Shown here: positions 15,409 through 23,229 of the stretch, piece after piece
Layout of the letters: every line of letters begins with the position of its first letter
Numbering within the stretch: the stretch's first letter is position 1
Source of the DNA: Pseudorhodoferax sp047601025
Lineage (GTDB): Bacteria; Pseudomonadota; Gammaproteobacteria; Burkholderiales; Burkholderiaceae_C
Length of the DNA stretch: 64,000 bases
Assembly: GCF_047601025.1 (NCBI RefSeq)
Contig: NZ_JASGJZ010000001.1
Location: 372,001-436,000, forward strand
Direction of reading: 5' to 3'
Made by a program: the position numbers and the translations under genes
The notes under the pieces: model-generated
Database searches by the model: none
Seen by the model: the letters and a program-made list of their open reading frames with translations, nothing else
What the model was told of the DNA's origin: nothing

Positions 15409-15822
15409 ATGAGTACGACCACCTCCACCCCCCGCACCGGCGAGTCCGAGAAACTCACCATCAACCTCGGCTACGTCGACCTCGGGCAGATCGACCTGCT
15501 GGTCGCCGAGGGCTTCTACGCCAACCGCAGCGACTTCATCCGCACGGCGATCCGCAGCCACCTGGCCACGCACGCCGAGGCGCTGCGCCAGGTCGTGGCA
15601 CGCAAGATGCTGGTCCTCGGCCTGCAGCATTTCACGGCCGCCGACCTCGAACGCGTGCGCGCCGCGGGCGAGAAACTGCAGGTCCGCGTGCTCGGCCTGG
15701 CCAGCATCGCGTCCGACGTGACGGCCGAACTGGCGGCCGACACCATCGAATCCCTCACCGTGCTGGGCGCGCTGCATGCGAGCCCGGCCGTCCGCGCCGC
15801 ACTCGCCGGGCGCATCCACTGA
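15409..15822 (+). CDS. CopG/ParD-type ribbon-helix-helix regulator
   Basis: The 137-residue protein begins at the first ATG after the palindromic element. Residues 16-60 have the RHH pattern EKLTINLGYVDLGQIDLLVAEGFYANRSDFIRTAIRSHLATH, where a beta-strand pairs in the dimer and two helices follow. The C-terminal ~75 residues (HFTAADLERV..., LGLASIASDVTAELAADTIESLTVLGALH) form an additional domain of unknown function. It has a four-residue-type ligand or oligomerisation look but no clear motif. No toxin gene follows, so an antitoxin role is unlikely. It is followed eight bases later by an esterase gene that it may also control. Confidence 0.85.
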   Translation: MSTTTSTPRTGESEKLTINLGYVDLGQIDLLVAEGFYANRSDFIRTAIRSHLATHAEALRQVVARKMLVLGLQHFTAADLERVRAAGEKLQVRVLGLASIASDVTAELAADTIESLTVLGALHASPAVRAALAGRIH

Positions 15823-15830
15823 GAGCCACC

Positions 15831-16937
15831 ATGAAGCACTTCTTCCCCGACCTGCTGGAACAGGCCACCCGCCTCACCCGGGCGGGCGACCTGCAGGCCG
15901 CCACCGCGCTGATCCAGCGCGCACTGGGCGGCCATGCGCCGGCGCCGCAGACGGCGCCGGCCGACGACGGGCTGGTCATCGACGCCGAGACGCGCGTGGT
16001 CGACGATGATCCGGCCACCCTAGCCAGCCCGGCCGCCTCATCTGCCCCAGCCGACCCTGCCGCCGCGGGCGAGCAGTGGCTGCACGGCCAGCACGCCCAC
16101 GGCGGCCGCCAGATCCGCTACCGGCTCTACGTGCCCCCGGCGCCGGCCGGTGCCGCCGCCGCTGCCAAGCGCCCGCTGGTGCTGATGCTGCACGGCTGCA
16201 CGCAGGACCCGGACGATTTCGCCGCCGGCACGCGCATGGACGCGCTGGCGCGCGAGGCCGGCGTGCTGGTGCTGTACCCGGAGCAGCCGCACCGCGCGAA
16301 CGCCCACGGCTGCTGGAACTGGTTCAAGCCCCAGCACCAGCAGCGCGAGCGCGGCGAGCCGGCGCTGCTGGCGAGCCTGGTGCGCACGGTCGCGGCCGCG
16401 CACGGGGCGGACCCGGCGCGCCTCTACGTGGCCGGCCTGTCCGCCGGCGGCGCCATGGCCGACATCCTGGGCCGCGCCTACCCGGACCTGTTCGCCGCCG
16501 TCGGCGTGCATTCGGGCGTGCCGGCCGGCGCCGCGGCCGACCTGCCCGCCGCGCTGGCCGCGATGCGCGACGGCGGCCATGCCGGCCCGCAGGCCGGCGC
16601 CGCCGTCCGGCCGCTCATCGTGTTCCACGGCGATGCCGACGCCACGGTGCACCCGGCCAACGGCGCCGCGCTGGCCGAGGCCGCGCGCCAGGGCCAGCCG
16701 CAGGCCGGCCCCGCCGAGACGCGCCGCGGCCAGACGCCGGACGGCCGGCGCTTCACGCAGACCGTGTTCCGCGCGCCCGGCGGCGCGAGCCTGGTCGAGT
16801 ACTGGCAGCTGCACGGCCTGGGCCACGCCTGGTCCGGCGGCAGCGCGGCCGGCAGCCATGCCGCCCCCGGCGGCGTGGACGCCAGCGCCGAGATGCTCCG
16901 CTTCTTCCTGTCGCACCGGCAGCCGTCGTCGGCGTGA
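15831..16937 (+). CDS. PHB depolymerase/feruloyl esterase-family alpha/beta hydrolase
   Basis: The 368-residue protein starts with ATG eight bases after the RHH gene. It has an N-terminal ~90-residue linker without a signal peptide. The hydrolase domain has HGCTQDPDDFAAGTRM, the oxyanion-hole region, a lipase box GLSAGGAM with the nucleophile Ser, IVFHGDADATVHPAN with the acid, and HGLGHAWSGG with the catalytic His. This is the LpqC/esterase PHB-depolymerase family (esterase_phb). The absence of an export signal suggests an intracellular polyester or ester hydrolase. The RHH regulator upstream probably controls it. Confidence 0.87.
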   Translation: MKHFFPDLLEQATRLTRAGDLQAATALIQRALGGHAPAPQTAPADDGLVIDAETRVVDDDPATLASPAASSAPADPAAAGEQWLHGQHAHGGRQIRYRLYVPPAPAGAAAAAKRPLVLMLHGCTQDPDDFAAGTRMDALAREAGVLVLYPEQPHRANAHGCWNWFKPQHQQRERGEPALLASLVRTVAAAHGADPARLYVAGLSAGGAMADILGRAYPDLFAAVGVHSGVPAGAAADLPAALAAMRDGGHAGPQAGAAVRPLIVFHGDADATVHPANGAALAEAARQGQPQAGPAETRRGQTPDGRRFTQTVFRAPGGASLVEYWQLHGLGHAWSGGSAAGSHAAPGGVDASAEMLRFFLSHRQPSSA

Positions 16938-17005
16938 CAGCCGGCGCGCCCGCGCGCCCCTAGAATCGCGCCCGCCCCGCACGGCCACCGCCGCGCGGGG
17001 CGAAG

Positions 17006-17160
17006 CGTTCTCAGGGCGGGGTGCAATTCCCCACCGGCGGTGATGGCGGGCTTGCCCGCACGAGCCCGCGAGCGCCTCGCGCCCCGCGCGCGAGGGTCAG
17101 CAGATCCCGGTGCGATCCCGGAGCCGACGGTCACAGTCCGGATGCAAGAGAGCGCGAACG
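17006..17160 (+). promoter_or_regulatory. FMN riboswitch (RFN element)
   Basis: The leader of ribH contains the RFN hallmarks in order: the 5' P1 side CGTTCTCAGGGCGGGG, then CAATTCCCCACCGGCGGTGAT, a variable arm, GGTCAGCAGATCCCGGTG, CCGACGGTCACAGTCCGGATG and the closing GAGCGCGAACG. FMN binding to such elements normally shuts off riboflavin synthesis or transport genes by terminating transcription or hiding the start site. It ends 70 bases before the ribH start, leaving room for an expression platform. Confidence 0.93.
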
Positions 17161-17229
17161 TCCGGGCCGCGTCTGCGGCCCTGCGCTCGTGCGCCCTGAT
17201 TCAGGCCAACCTTGCTCCAAGGAAACACC

Positions 17230-17733
17230 GTGAGTCAGCTCAACGACCTTCCCCTCCCCACGCACGCCGGCGGCGACCGCCGACGCATCGCCTTCGTCGA
17301 GGCGCAGTGGCATTCCGACATCGTCCACCAGGCGCGCGAGGCCTTCCTCGCCGAGATGGAGCGCCTGGGCGTGCCGCGCACGCAGATCGACGTGCTCGAC
17401 GTGCCCGGCGCCTTCGAGATCCCGCTGCACGCCAAGCGGCTGGCGCTGTCCGGCCGCTACGCCGCCGTCGTCTGCTGCGCGCTGGTCGTCGATGGCGGCA
17501 TCTACCGCCACGAATTCGTCGCCGACGCCGTGGTCAGCCGGCTGATGGACCTGCAGCTGCAGACCCTGGTGCCGATGATCTCGGCGGTGCTGACGCCGCA
17601 CCACTTCCACGAGCACGTGGAGCACCGCAAGTACTTCCAGCAGCACTTCGCCGTGAAGGGCACCGAGGCCGCGCAGGCCTGCGTGCAGACGATCGCCGGA
17701 CTGCAGCGGCTGGAGACGTTGCTGGCGGCTTGA
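17230..17733 (+). CDS. ribH: 6,7-dimethyl-8-ribityllumazine synthase, type II
   Basis: I chose the GTG at 17230, preceded by AAGGA, giving 167 residues. The enzyme condenses a pyrimidine with 3,4-dihydroxy-2-butanone phosphate in the penultimate step of riboflavin synthesis. Family signatures visible are EAQWHSDIV, DVLDVPGAFEIPLHAKRL, and HEFVADAVVSRLMDLQL with SAVLTPHHFHEH and VKGTEAAQAC. The TPHHFHEHxEH segment and overall pattern resemble Brucella RibH2 (decameric, type II) rather than the pentameric/icosahedral RibH1. It stands alone behind an FMN riboswitch. Confidence 0.93.
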   Translation: MSQLNDLPLPTHAGGDRRRIAFVEAQWHSDIVHQAREAFLAEMERLGVPRTQIDVLDVPGAFEIPLHAKRLALSGRYAAVVCCALVVDGGIYRHEFVADAVVSRLMDLQLQTLVPMISAVLTPHHFHEHVEHRKYFQQHFAVKGTEAAQACVQTIAGLQRLETLLAA

Positions 17734-17747
17734 TCCCTACGGGCCCA

Positions 17748-17790
17748 CCCCCTGCGGGACCCCACCCTCCGGGTGGGGTCCCGCAGGGGG
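17748..17790. terminator. 20-bp perfect hairpin, probable bidirectional terminator
   Basis: The arms at 17748-17767 and 17771-17790 are perfectly complementary over 20 bp with a three-base loop (TCC). The hairpin lies between the convergent ribH and MFS genes, close to the ribH stop. There is no T-run on either side, so it may act as an mRNA-stabilising or REP-like structure rather than as a classical terminator. Confidence 0.6.
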
Positions 17791-17806
17791 CGGTCCCTCC
17801 GGGCTG

Positions 17807-17967
17807 GCGCCCTCGCCTGGCTGGCTTGCACGGTCGAGGCGGGCGGTGCTGATTCGATGGACTTCACGGCAGAGCTTGCGCCCTCGCCCGGCTGGCTTGC
17901 ACGGTCGAGGCGGGCGGTGCTGATTCGACGGCCTTCACGGCAGAGCTTGCGCCCTCGCCCGGCTGGC
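17807..17967. repeat. 71-bp tandem repeat, about 2.3 copies
   Basis: Units begin at 17807, 17878 and 17949 with GCGCCCTCGCC; the first two are full length and differ at only a few bases. The third breaks off after ~19 bases before the MFS gene end. The array carries no ORF. Together with the adjacent hairpin it fills the 260 bases between convergent genes. Confidence 0.85.
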
Positions 17968-17993
17968 CTACGCGGCTGACAGGCGGGCGTGGC

Positions 17994-19235
17994 TCAGGCG
18001 TGCGCGGGGGCTGCGGGCGTGCGCCGCACGCGGCCGACGTTGAACGCGCTGGCGATCAGCACGGCCTGGACCAGGGCCAGGCCGACGAAGATCGCGCGGT
18101 ACTGCTGCCGGTCCATCAGCGTGCCGAACACCAGCGGCGCGATGGCCTGGCCGATGTCCAGGCCCGAATACACCACGCCGTAGACACGGCCGCTGGCGTT
18201 CGGCGGCGTGGCGCGCTTGACGATCATGTCGCGCGACGGACCGGCCAGGCCGGCGCCCAGGCCCATCAGGCCGAACAGCACCGGCACCAGCGCGCCCGGC
18301 ACGTCCAGCAAGCCGAGGCACAGCGCCACGCAGGCCGCGAAGCCGATGCCGATGGCCACCACCTTCTCGCAGCGCGTCGGGTCGGCCACCAGGAAGCCGC
18401 CGCCCACCATGGCCGCGGCGCTGCAGACCATGTAGACCGTCAGGCACAGCGCGGCCTGAGCCACCGGCACCGCGTGCAGTTCGCGCGCGGCGCCGGGCGC
18501 GAAGGCCTGCACGGCGCCCAGCGCCATGGCATAGAAGAAGAAGAAACCGAAGCACATCCAGACGGCCGGGATGCGCAGGAAGCCGAAGCTGCTGTCCGCC
18601 GCCGCGCCGGGCTTGGCCGCCGGCGCGGCCGGCAGCGCCAGCTTGTCGCCGTGCACCAGCAGCAGCACCAGCACGGCCGTGGCGAACACGCCCGCGCAGA
18701 CCAGCGCCGTGCGCCAGGACACCGCGATCGTCACCGGCACCAGCAGGGCCGGCGCCAGCGCCCAGCCCAGGCTGCCGGTGATGCCGTGCACGCTGTAGCC
18801 GTGGCCCAGCCGCGCCGGGCTGATCTTGCGGTTCAGCAGCGTGTAGTCCACCGGATGGAACACCCCGTTGCCCAGGCCGGCCACGACGGACCACAGCGCC
18901 AGCATCCAGTACTGCGTGCTGGTCGCGTAGCCGAAGGCCGCCAGCGCCAGCAGCGCCAGTCCGCCGAACAGCACCGGCCGCGGCCCGAAGCGGTCCACCA
19001 CGAAGCCCGAGGCCGCCTGCACCGCGCAGGAGACCACGAAGAAGATCGTCATCAGGAAGCCCAGCTCCGCGTAGCCGACGCCGAAGGCATCCTTCAGCCA
19101 GGGGAACAGCGGCGCCAGCAGCAGCTGGCTGAAGTGGCTGACCAGGTGGGCGATGCCCACCAGGCCGATGACCTGCGCGTCCTGCCTCAGGCCCGCCTTG
19201 CCCGCCGGCAGGGAGGCCGCTGATGTGGTGCTCAT
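17994..19235 (-). CDS. MFS transporter
   Basis: The 413-residue protein starts at the ATG next to the divergent AraC gene and has 12 predicted membrane helices. The MFS loop signature appears as GFVVDRFGPRPVLFGG after helix 2. An NGVFHPVDYTLLN segment and GLGAGLAGPSRDMIVKRATPP mark the two halves. The fold suggests a proton-driven drug or metabolite exporter. The divergent layout with a cupin-AraC regulator is the same as nimR-nimT in E. coli (2-nitroimidazole efflux), a useful comparison but not proof of substrate. Confidence 0.87.
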   Translation of the reverse strand: MSTTSAASLPAGKAGLRQDAQVIGLVGIAHLVSHFSQLLLAPLFPWLKDAFGVGYAELGFLMTIFFVVSCAVQAASGFVVDRFGPRPVLFGGLALLALAAFGYATSTQYWMLALWSVVAGLGNGVFHPVDYTLLNRKISPARLGHGYSVHGITGSLGWALAPALLVPVTIAVSWRTALVCAGVFATAVLVLLLVHGDKLALPAAPAAKPGAAADSSFGFLRIPAVWMCFGFFFFYAMALGAVQAFAPGAARELHAVPVAQAALCLTVYMVCSAAAMVGGGFLVADPTRCEKVVAIGIGFAACVALCLGLLDVPGALVPVLFGLMGLGAGLAGPSRDMIVKRATPPNASGRVYGVVYSGLDIGQAIAPLVFGTLMDRQQYRAIFVGLALVQAVLIASAFNVGRVRRTPAAPAHA

Positions 19236-19263
19236 GGGGCGCGATGCTACGGCTTCCGAATCG

Positions 19264-19303
19264 CGACGAAACGACAGACTTCGTCGAATACCGGACAATC
19301 CGG
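19264..19303. promoter_or_regulatory. Paired inverted repeats in the AraC/MFS divergent promoter
   Basis: Two short inverted repeats lie in the 71-base divergent spacer. One has arms CGACGAA (19264-19270) and TTCGTCG (19280-19286). The other, CCGGA-CAA-TCCGG (19291-19303), is four bases before the AraC start. They are candidate operators for the AraC-type regulator. Confidence 0.4.
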
Positions 19304-19306
19304 CCC

Positions 19307-20122
19307 ATGCCCGGCCGCACCACCCGTCTCGTGCCCCTCGGCGACACGCACACCTTCACGCCGGACGCCGCGCGCCCGGTGCGTGTGCGCGCGCGCAGCA
19401 TGCCGGCGGACACGCACTTCGAGCCGCACCGCCATCCGTGGGCACAGCTGGCCTACTGCGCCACCGGCACCGTGCGCGTGCGCGTGCTGGCCGGCGAGCA
19501 GGGCCCGGGCGAGACGACCTACATCCTGCCGCCCTCGCGCGCGGTCTGGATCGCACCGGGCGAGATGCACTGCATCGACGTGCTGGAGGCAGCCGAATTC
19601 CGCACCCTGTACCTGCACGCGGACGTGACGCCGCCCGGCTGGCGCGGCAGCCGCATGATCGTGGTCTCGCCGCTGCTGCGCGAGCTGGTGCAGGCGCTGG
19701 ACCTGGCGCCGCGCCCCGAGCGCGAGGCGCTGCTGATCCGGCTGGTGCTCGACGAGATCGCCCATGCCGACCCGCAGAAGCTGGCCGTGCCGATGCCGCA
19801 TGCGCAGCACGGCGACAAGCGGCTGCGCGCGGTCTGCGAGGCCGTGCTGCGCCAGCCTTCCGCGCGCACCACGCTGGCCGGCTGGGCCGCCGACGTGGGC
19901 GCCAGCGAGCGCACCATCGCCCGGCTGTTCCGCGACCAGCTGGGCACCAGCTACCAGCAGTGGCGCCAGCAGGCCGCGCTGGCGCACGCGCTGCCGCTGC
20001 TGGCGCGGGGCGCCTCGGTCGCACAGGCGGCCGCGGCCACGGGCTACGCCAGCGAGAGCGCGTTCTCGGCCATGTTCAAGGCCGCCATGGGCCAGCCGCC
20101 GAGCAGCGTGCAGGGACGCTGA
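19307..20122 (+). CDS. AraC-family regulator with N-terminal cupin
   Basis: The ATG at 19307 was chosen over an upstream in-frame start because that one would overlap the divergent gene. Of the 271 residues, 1-110 form a cupin sensor domain (FEPHRHPWAQLAYCATGTVRV, PPSRAVWIAPGEMHCIDVL). Residues 165-270 form the two helix-turn-helix units typical of AraC (TLAGWAADVGASERTIARLFRDQLGTSYQQWRQ and VAQAAAATGYASESAFSAMFKAAMG). It most likely controls the divergent MFS gene in response to a small molecule bound in the cupin. Confidence 0.9.
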   Translation: MPGRTTRLVPLGDTHTFTPDAARPVRVRARSMPADTHFEPHRHPWAQLAYCATGTVRVRVLAGEQGPGETTYILPPSRAVWIAPGEMHCIDVLEAAEFRTLYLHADVTPPGWRGSRMIVVSPLLRELVQALDLAPRPEREALLIRLVLDEIAHADPQKLAVPMPHAQHGDKRLRAVCEAVLRQPSARTTLAGWAADVGASERTIARLFRDQLGTSYQQWRQQAALAHALPLLARGASVAQAAAATGYASESAFSAMFKAAMGQPPSSVQGR

Positions 20123-20171
20123 CCACACCGGCCACGGCCGGTCGCGCGGCGCGCCAGCCGGCCTGCGGCGC

Positions 20172-21491
20172 TCAGGCCGCCAGCGCCACCCCGCCCGACA
20201 GCCGCTGCGCCACCGCGTCGCGCACCGCCGCCGGCGCCTCGCGCAGCAGTGCCGGCCATTCGGCCTGCGCCTGGCGCACCAGCTGGCGGGCGACGCGCAG
20301 CAGGTTGGGCACGCGCAGCAGCCGCGCGGCCTTCAGCAGGGCCTCCAGCTGGTCCCAGCCGAAGGCGCGCAGCCGCGCGTCGATGGCGCGGTTCACGGCG
20401 TATTCGCCCGGCGCCACGTCGGCGAACAGCGCGCTGACGCAGACCGGGTCGTACAGCGGCGCCAGCACCGGGGTGCGTGCGTCGGGGTACAGCAGCGCCC
20501 AGTTCTTCAGGTGCGCGTCGGTGTTGCCCAGCAGGACGAAGGCGACGAAGCGCGCCACGAACTCGCGCACGTCCGGCGCCGGGCGGGCCGAGTAGCGGTC
20601 CAGCACCTGCAGCATGGTGGCGTAGTCGCGCACCATGTCGCGGCCGTACTTGTGCTGCGGCGGGTACTGCAGCGCCTGGGCGAACTCCTCCATGTGGATG
20701 CGCAGGCCGTCCGGCCCGCGGTCGAAGCGCGGCACCGCGAGGATCTGGTCGAACGGCACCTGCTCGGGCAGTTCGGCGTCCGCGCGCGAGATCACGTACG
20801 CCTGCGCGCAGGCCAGGCCCAGCGCCCCGCACAGGCGGTAGCCGGCCATCTCGTTGGCGACCAGCTCGGGGTGGCGCGCGGTCGGCAGCTTCAGGATGAA
20901 GGCGCCGGCCTGGCCGCGGCGGCGCACCACGTAGCGCCGGCCGTCCTGCACGGCCGAGAACTTGGTGACCACGCCGGGCAGCGCCGCGGCGTCTTCCACC
21001 GGCGCCTCGACGAAGCCGGGCTCCAGCACGTCCAGGCCCAGCGCGGTGTGCCAGTGGCGCACCACGTCGGGGATGCCCTCGCGCGCGGGCACCGGCTCGA
21101 CCTCGATGGCGCCCATCAGGTCGTGGCCGGCCGCGGCCAGCAGCTCGAACTCGTCGTCGGGGCTGCAGCCGCGCTCGCGCGCCAGCCGCTCGCGGTTGTG
21201 GCCCTCGGACAGCAGGTTGGCGAAGTACGGTGGCCAGCGCCCGCCCAGGCTGACCAGCCGCGCGTCGTGCGCGGCCGAGAGGATCTGGCGCGTGGCCGGC
21301 TCGCTCTCGCCGCGCAGGGCCAGCGACAGCAGGGGCCGCGCCGGATCGGCGATGTAGTCGGCGTCGAACGAGGCGCGCAGGATGTCGCCGTACTGCGACA
21401 GGTAGCCGATCGCGCGCCGGCTGCGGTCCGGCAGGTGCAGGTGCATCCGCAGGTAGCGGATCGTGGTGGCCGCCGGCATGCCTTCGCCCAT
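20172..21491 (-). CDS. hipA: HipA-like serine/threonine kinase toxin
   Basis: With the ATG at 21491 the protein has 439 residues; a GTG at 21536 overlapping the hipB stop (GTGA) would add 15 residues that derive from a repeat element. The N-terminal HipA_N domain has RAIGYLSQYGDILRASF. The kinase core has FILKLPTARHPELVANEMAGYRL (nucleotide-binding), VPRFDR, GNTDAHLKNWALLY with the catalytic Asp and Asn, and APLYDPVC with the metal-binding Asp. HipA kinases phosphorylate glutamyl-tRNA synthetase or other targets and induce dormancy. The partner hipB is directly upstream. Confidence 0.88.
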   Translation of the reverse strand: MGEGMPAATTIRYLRMHLHLPDRSRRAIGYLSQYGDILRASFDADYIADPARPLLSLALRGESEPATRQILSAAHDARLVSLGGRWPPYFANLLSEGHNRERLARERGCSPDDEFELLAAAGHDLMGAIEVEPVPAREGIPDVVRHWHTALGLDVLEPGFVEAPVEDAAALPGVVTKFSAVQDGRRYVVRRRGQAGAFILKLPTARHPELVANEMAGYRLCGALGLACAQAYVISRADAELPEQVPFDQILAVPRFDRGPDGLRIHMEEFAQALQYPPQHKYGRDMVRDYATMLQVLDRYSARPAPDVREFVARFVAFVLLGNTDAHLKNWALLYPDARTPVLAPLYDPVCVSALFADVAPGEYAVNRAIDARLRAFGWDQLEALLKAARLLRVPNLLRVARQLVRQAQAEWPALLREAPAAVRDAVAQRLSGGVALAA

Positions 21492-21492
21492 A

Positions 21493-21536
21493 CGGGCGGC
21501 GGCGCGGGCACCTTGGGGCAGCCCGGCGGGACTCAC
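21493..21536. repeat. REP-like GC-rich element at the hipB/hipA junction
   Basis: These 44 bases match 36 of 44 positions of 54360-54403 inside treY (read on the minus strand). They also resemble the first bases of treY at 54435-54466. Read on the coding strand the element supplies GTGAG..., so it creates the stop/start overlap here and encodes SPAGLPQGARAAAR-like residues. Confidence 0.55.
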
Positions 21537-21835
21537 CGGCCGCGCCCGATCGCGTCGACCACCGAAGGCGGCGCGCCGGCCCCGGGCGGCTGGGCCAGCA
21601 GCCGGCCGCCGGCGCGCACGAAGGCCTCCAGCTCGGGCCGCAGCGCCGCCGGCACGGCCAGCAGTTCCAGGCCCAGCACGCGCGCCATCTCCAGCAGCGT
21701 GGACAGGCGCGGGTCGATCTCGCCGGCCTCGGTGCGCTGCACCGTCATGCGCGACAGGCCGGCGGCGTCGGCCAGCGCGGCCTGCGTCATGCCGCGGGCC
21801 TTGCGGGCGTCGGCCAGCAGCGTGGTGATGCTCAT
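21533..21835 (-). CDS. hipB: HipB-like Xre-family antitoxin/repressor
   Basis: The 100-residue protein has a helix-turn-helix at residues 5-60 (LLADARKARGMTQAALADAAGLSRMTVQRTEAG, LSTLLEMARVLGLEL) followed by a hydrophilic tail. HipB proteins neutralise HipA and repress the operon by binding inverted repeats upstream. A matching inverted repeat is visible just before the start. The stop overlaps the possible GTG start of hipA. Confidence 0.9.
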   Translation of the reverse strand: MSITTLLADARKARGMTQAALADAAGLSRMTVQRTEAGEIDPRLSTLLEMARVLGLELLAVPAALRPELEAFVRAGGRLLAQPPGAGAPPSVVDAIGRGR

Positions 21836-21839
21836 TTAA

Positions 21840-21865
21840 ATGATCTTTCAATGCATGAAGATCAT
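21840..21865. promoter_or_regulatory. Candidate HipB operator
   Basis: Perfect 8-bp arms ATGATCTT (21840-21847) and AAGATCAT (21858-21865) are separated by 10 bases, five bases upstream of the hipB ATG. This AT-rich site in otherwise GC-rich DNA fits an autoregulatory operator. An adjoining ATTTAAAT palindrome (21834-21841) overlaps the start codon. Confidence 0.6.
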
Positions 21866-21999
21866 CAAGAGTAGCACAACCACCGCCCATACGGCAGGTC
21901 GCGCTTTCGCGGCACAGGCCCAGCCGTCCTTGTCCTACAGGTGAACGGCGCCATGCGGGGTACACCTCGTCTCGCTCTCTGCCTGCCCCCAACCACACC

Positions 22000-23229
22000 A
22001 TGAACCCGACGCGCTGGACCCGCGGAAACGACCTGCAACTGCTGGAGAACGGCGAGGAATTCTTTCCGCGCGTGTTCGAGGCCATCGCCGGCGCCCGCGA
22101 GGAGGTGGTGCTGGAGACCTTCATCCTGTTCGAGGACAAGGTCGGCCTGGACCTGCATGCGGCGCTGCTGGCGGCGGCGCGGCGCGGCGTGCAGGTGGAC
22201 GTGACGATCGACGGCTTCGGCTCGCCCGACCTGTCCGAGCGCTTCGTCGGCACGCTGTGCGAGGCCGGCGTGCGCGTGCACGTGTTCGACCCCGGCCTGC
22301 GCCTGTTCGGCTGGCGTACCAACATGCTGCGCCGCATGCACCGCAAGATCGTCGTGGTCGACGCGCAGCTGGCCTTCGTCGGCGGCATCAACTACTCGGC
22401 CGACCACCTGATGGACTACGGCCCGCAGGCCAAGCAGGACTATGCGGTGCAGATCCGCGGCCCCCTGGTCGGCGACATCCACCGCTTCGTGCACGCCATG
22501 CTGGCCGAAGGCACGCGGCGCCAGCAGGGCGTGCGCCGCTGGTTCCGCCACCGGCCACTGCTGCGCAAGCGCGCCAGGGCGCTGCCGCCGGCCGGCGACG
22601 CGCAGGCCATGCTGGTCACGCGCGACAACGTGCGCCACCCGAACGACATCGAGCGCTACTACCGCCTGGCGATCCGCGCCGCGCGCGAGCGGGTCACGAT
22701 CGCCAACGCCTACTTCTTCCCCGGCTACCGGCTGATCCGCGAGCTGCGGCGCGCCGCCGGGCGCGGCGTGCAGGTGCGGCTGATCCTGCAGGGCGAGCCC
22801 GACATGCCGATCGTGACCATGGCCGCGCGCATGCTGTACCACCACCTGGTGCACGCGGGCGTGGAGGTCTACGAATACTGCGAGCGCCCGCTGCACGGCA
22901 AGGTAGCGCTGGTGGACGACCAGTGGGCCACCGTGGGGTCGAGCAACCTGGACCCGCTGAGCCTGGCGCTGAACCTGGAGGCCAACGTGCTGATCCACGA
23001 CCGCGCCTTCAACCGGACGCTGCGCGCGCGGCTGGACCACCTGGTGGATACCGCCTGCCGGCCGATCGACCGCGACACCATCGGCGAACCCACACGCTGG
23101 CAGCTGCTGCGCAGCTTCGTGGTGTTCCACGTGCTGCGCCGCTATCCCAGTTGGCTGGGCAGCCTGCCGCGCCACCAGCCGCAGCTGGAGCCGGCCGGCC
23201 CGCCGCAGGTCAGGGAAGCCGCGCCATGA
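22000..23229 (+). CDS. clsB: Cardiolipin synthase B-like phospholipase D enzyme
   Basis: The 409-residue protein has two phospholipase D HKD motifs: HRKIVVVDAQLAFVGGINYS (near residue 114) and HGKVALVDDQWATVGSSNLD (near 300). The spacing and the absence of N-terminal membrane helices match ClsB (YbhO) rather than ClsA. ClsB joins phosphatidyl groups to make cardiolipin at the inner membrane. It heads an operon with a YbhN-like membrane protein, as in many proteobacteria, here extended by otsB and otsA. The stop overlaps the next start. Confidence 0.92.
   Translation: MNPTRWTRGNDLQLLENGEEFFPRVFEAIAGAREEVVLETFILFEDKVGLDLHAALLAAARRGVQVDVTIDGFGSPDLSERFVGTLCEAGVRVHVFDPGLRLFGWRTNMLRRMHRKIVVVDAQLAFVGGINYSADHLMDYGPQAKQDYAVQIRGPLVGDIHRFVHAMLAEGTRRQQGVRRWFRHRPLLRKRARALPPAGDAQAMLVTRDNVRHPNDIERYYRLAIRAARERVTIANAYFFPGYRLIRELRRAAGRGVQVRLILQGEPDMPIVTMAARMLYHHLVHAGVEVYEYCERPLHGKVALVDDQWATVGSSNLDPLSLALNLEANVLIHDRAFNRTLRARLDHLVDTACRPIDRDTIGEPTRWQLLRSFVVFHVLRRYPSWLGSLPRHQPQLEPAGPPQVREAAP

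Noticed and set aside
15409..16937. RHH protein plus next gene as a toxin-antitoxin pair
   Set aside because: The downstream gene is a full-length esterase with intact catalytic triad motifs, not a RelE/ParE-type toxin.
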